From the NCBI GenBank assembly GCA_951640195.1, contig OX621169.1:558001-622000 (forward strand): a DNA stretch of 64,000 nt, given 5' to 3'. The notes under the pieces were generated by a model. The model was not told the origin of the DNA. It ran no database searches and saw only the letters and a program-made list of their open reading frames with translations. This DNA is from Porpolomopsis calyptriformis (lineage: Eukaryota > Basidiomycota > Agaricomycetes > Agaricales > Hygrophoraceae). Below, piece after piece: positions 63,401 to 64,000 of this stretch (the first letter of the stretch is position 1; each line of letters starts with the position of its first letter). Position numbers and translations under genes: made by a program.

Positions 63401-64000
63401 TCATATCTTCCTCCACGGTAGTGGGTCTTGCATGGTCTCCCAGTGAGACCAATCTGATAATCTTGGCGTAGGAGTCGCCATTCAACGTAGAGCCTACTCG
63501 TGACACTATCACTCCAGCCTGAGAAGTCTTGGTTGGGGCCACAGTCTGACGTGAAGTCAGTGTTCCAGCCTTCCAGTCAACCAGGGGATCGTTACGTTTG
63601 AGCCACGGGTAGCCAAGGATAACCTGTATCATATCTCCTAAATTTGTCACTTCCAAATGGGTTCGTTCCCTAGGAAAATCCGGCGTCTCCATCCACAGGT
63701 CTACAGCATATTCGATGGGACCTCCTCGGTTGTCTGTCCCATCTGCGTTCCGCACGGGGATTGGTCCTTCCAATCGATAAAAAGGGATATCGCACTCCTG
63801 CACAAAATTCCAGTTTATAAAGCATCCAGAGGCGCCAGAGTCTATCAATGCACTGGCGGCAATTCATCTACCAGTGTCTGTGGTCTCCAACCAAAGGGGT
63901 ATGGTTAAAGCTTCTTCGCTCGAATCAAGTGCACCAAGAATTTGGGAAATAGATTGCATAGGGGTAGTGGTACACATAGAAAAGGAGTCTGCAACGCACG
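60441..64000 (-). pseudogene. pol: pol of element 4 (A family), interrupted, 5' end beyond the window
   Basis: From the 5' side it has protease (MIDSGASGCFINWNF), RT (HIYIDDILIMGKDL with YIDD), RNase H (ETDASGVALGAVLTQ), integrase (HPGIEKTKELLLRNYTW, CLACQQTK, ITDRGTQFSSKF, QTDGQTERTNQELE) and chromodomain (YLIKWKGYPIEAATWEPQ) ending at TAA 60441-60443. In-frame stops include TGA at 63186-63188, 62970-62972, 62466-62468 and 61713-61715, and TAG at 62028-62030. The region 60441-61712 is open over its whole integrase and chromodomain length. Confidence 0.9.

Larger units (their letters stand above)
52116..64000 (-). mobile_element. Element 4: A-family gypsy chromovirus, split by element 3, 5' end beyond the window
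   Basis: The 3' LTR is at 52116-52474, ORF3 is at 52754-53317 continuing at 60198-60326, and pol is at 60441 to beyond 64000. Element 3 (53318-60192) sits inside ORF3 with duplication gtaac. Removing it and one gtaac restores the ORF3 reading frame exactly. Pol and ORF3 contain several TGA stops. Confidence 0.9.

Overview
The window looks like nuclear DNA of a basidiomycete fungus, most likely an Agaricomycete. The host genes are cut by many short introns (about 45-65 nt) and encode conserved eukaryotic proteins: Cdc25, CCT1/TCP1, Cdc27/APC3, an SRR1-like protein and an RBR ubiquitin ligase. The rest is dominated by chromodomain-bearing Ty3/gypsy retrotransposons (chromoviruses) of a kind typical of fungi. 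I could not name the species.

Layout. 1-7073: nested gypsy elements. The 5' end of an A-family element (1-725) abuts, and probably interrupts, a B-like element (726-7073) that itself sits in an older plus-strand gypsy remnant (7075-7420). 7.4-12.7 kb: transposon debris. It holds a Tc1/mariner pseudogene, a 1.7 kb LTR-like insertion carrying a spliced zinc-knuckle gene (9408-11113), and a PIF/Harbinger-like transposase relic. 12.8-27.8 kb: a compact host gene island with no transposons, containing an F-box gene, cdc25, CCT1, CDC27, an acidic low-complexity protein, an SRR1-like gene (minus strand) and an RBR E3 gene. 28.5-36.7 kb: a fold-back minisatellite element split by a complete B-family gypsy element (28585-35380, target duplication aaatc). 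36.7-44.8 kb: repeat-rich DNA with a 3' relic of an element-5-type retrotransposon (39006-39798), a 3.2 kb giant inverted repeat with tRNA-like boxes in both arms (39799-43061), and the second 1.7 kb LTR-like insertion (43062-44770). 44860-51291: a third gypsy family ('element 5', target duplication ctaac) carrying an intact spliced gene on the strand opposite to pol. 52116-64000: an A-family gypsy element split by a complete B-family element (53318-60192, target duplication gtaac).

How it works together. All the large gypsy copies lie on the minus strand. They share a layout of LTR, self-priming site, gag, a -1 frameshift signal, pol ending in a chromodomain, then an extra family-specific gene before the 3' LTR. 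Three features stand out. The primer-binding sites covary with the predicted mRNA 5' ends in three LTR families, as expected for Tf1/sushi-type self-priming. A GGGTTTT slippery heptamer directly precedes the gag stop in three elements whose stop codons are all different. Nearly every inactivating mutation is CGA to TGA, pointing to CpG methylation and deamination. The candidates for undescribed systems are the antisense Cys6/coiled-coil gene of element 5, which is intact although pol has several nonsense codons, and the 1.7 kb LTR-like elements with a conserved three-exon zinc-knuckle gene. All functional statements are from reading the sequence; no searches or computations were run.
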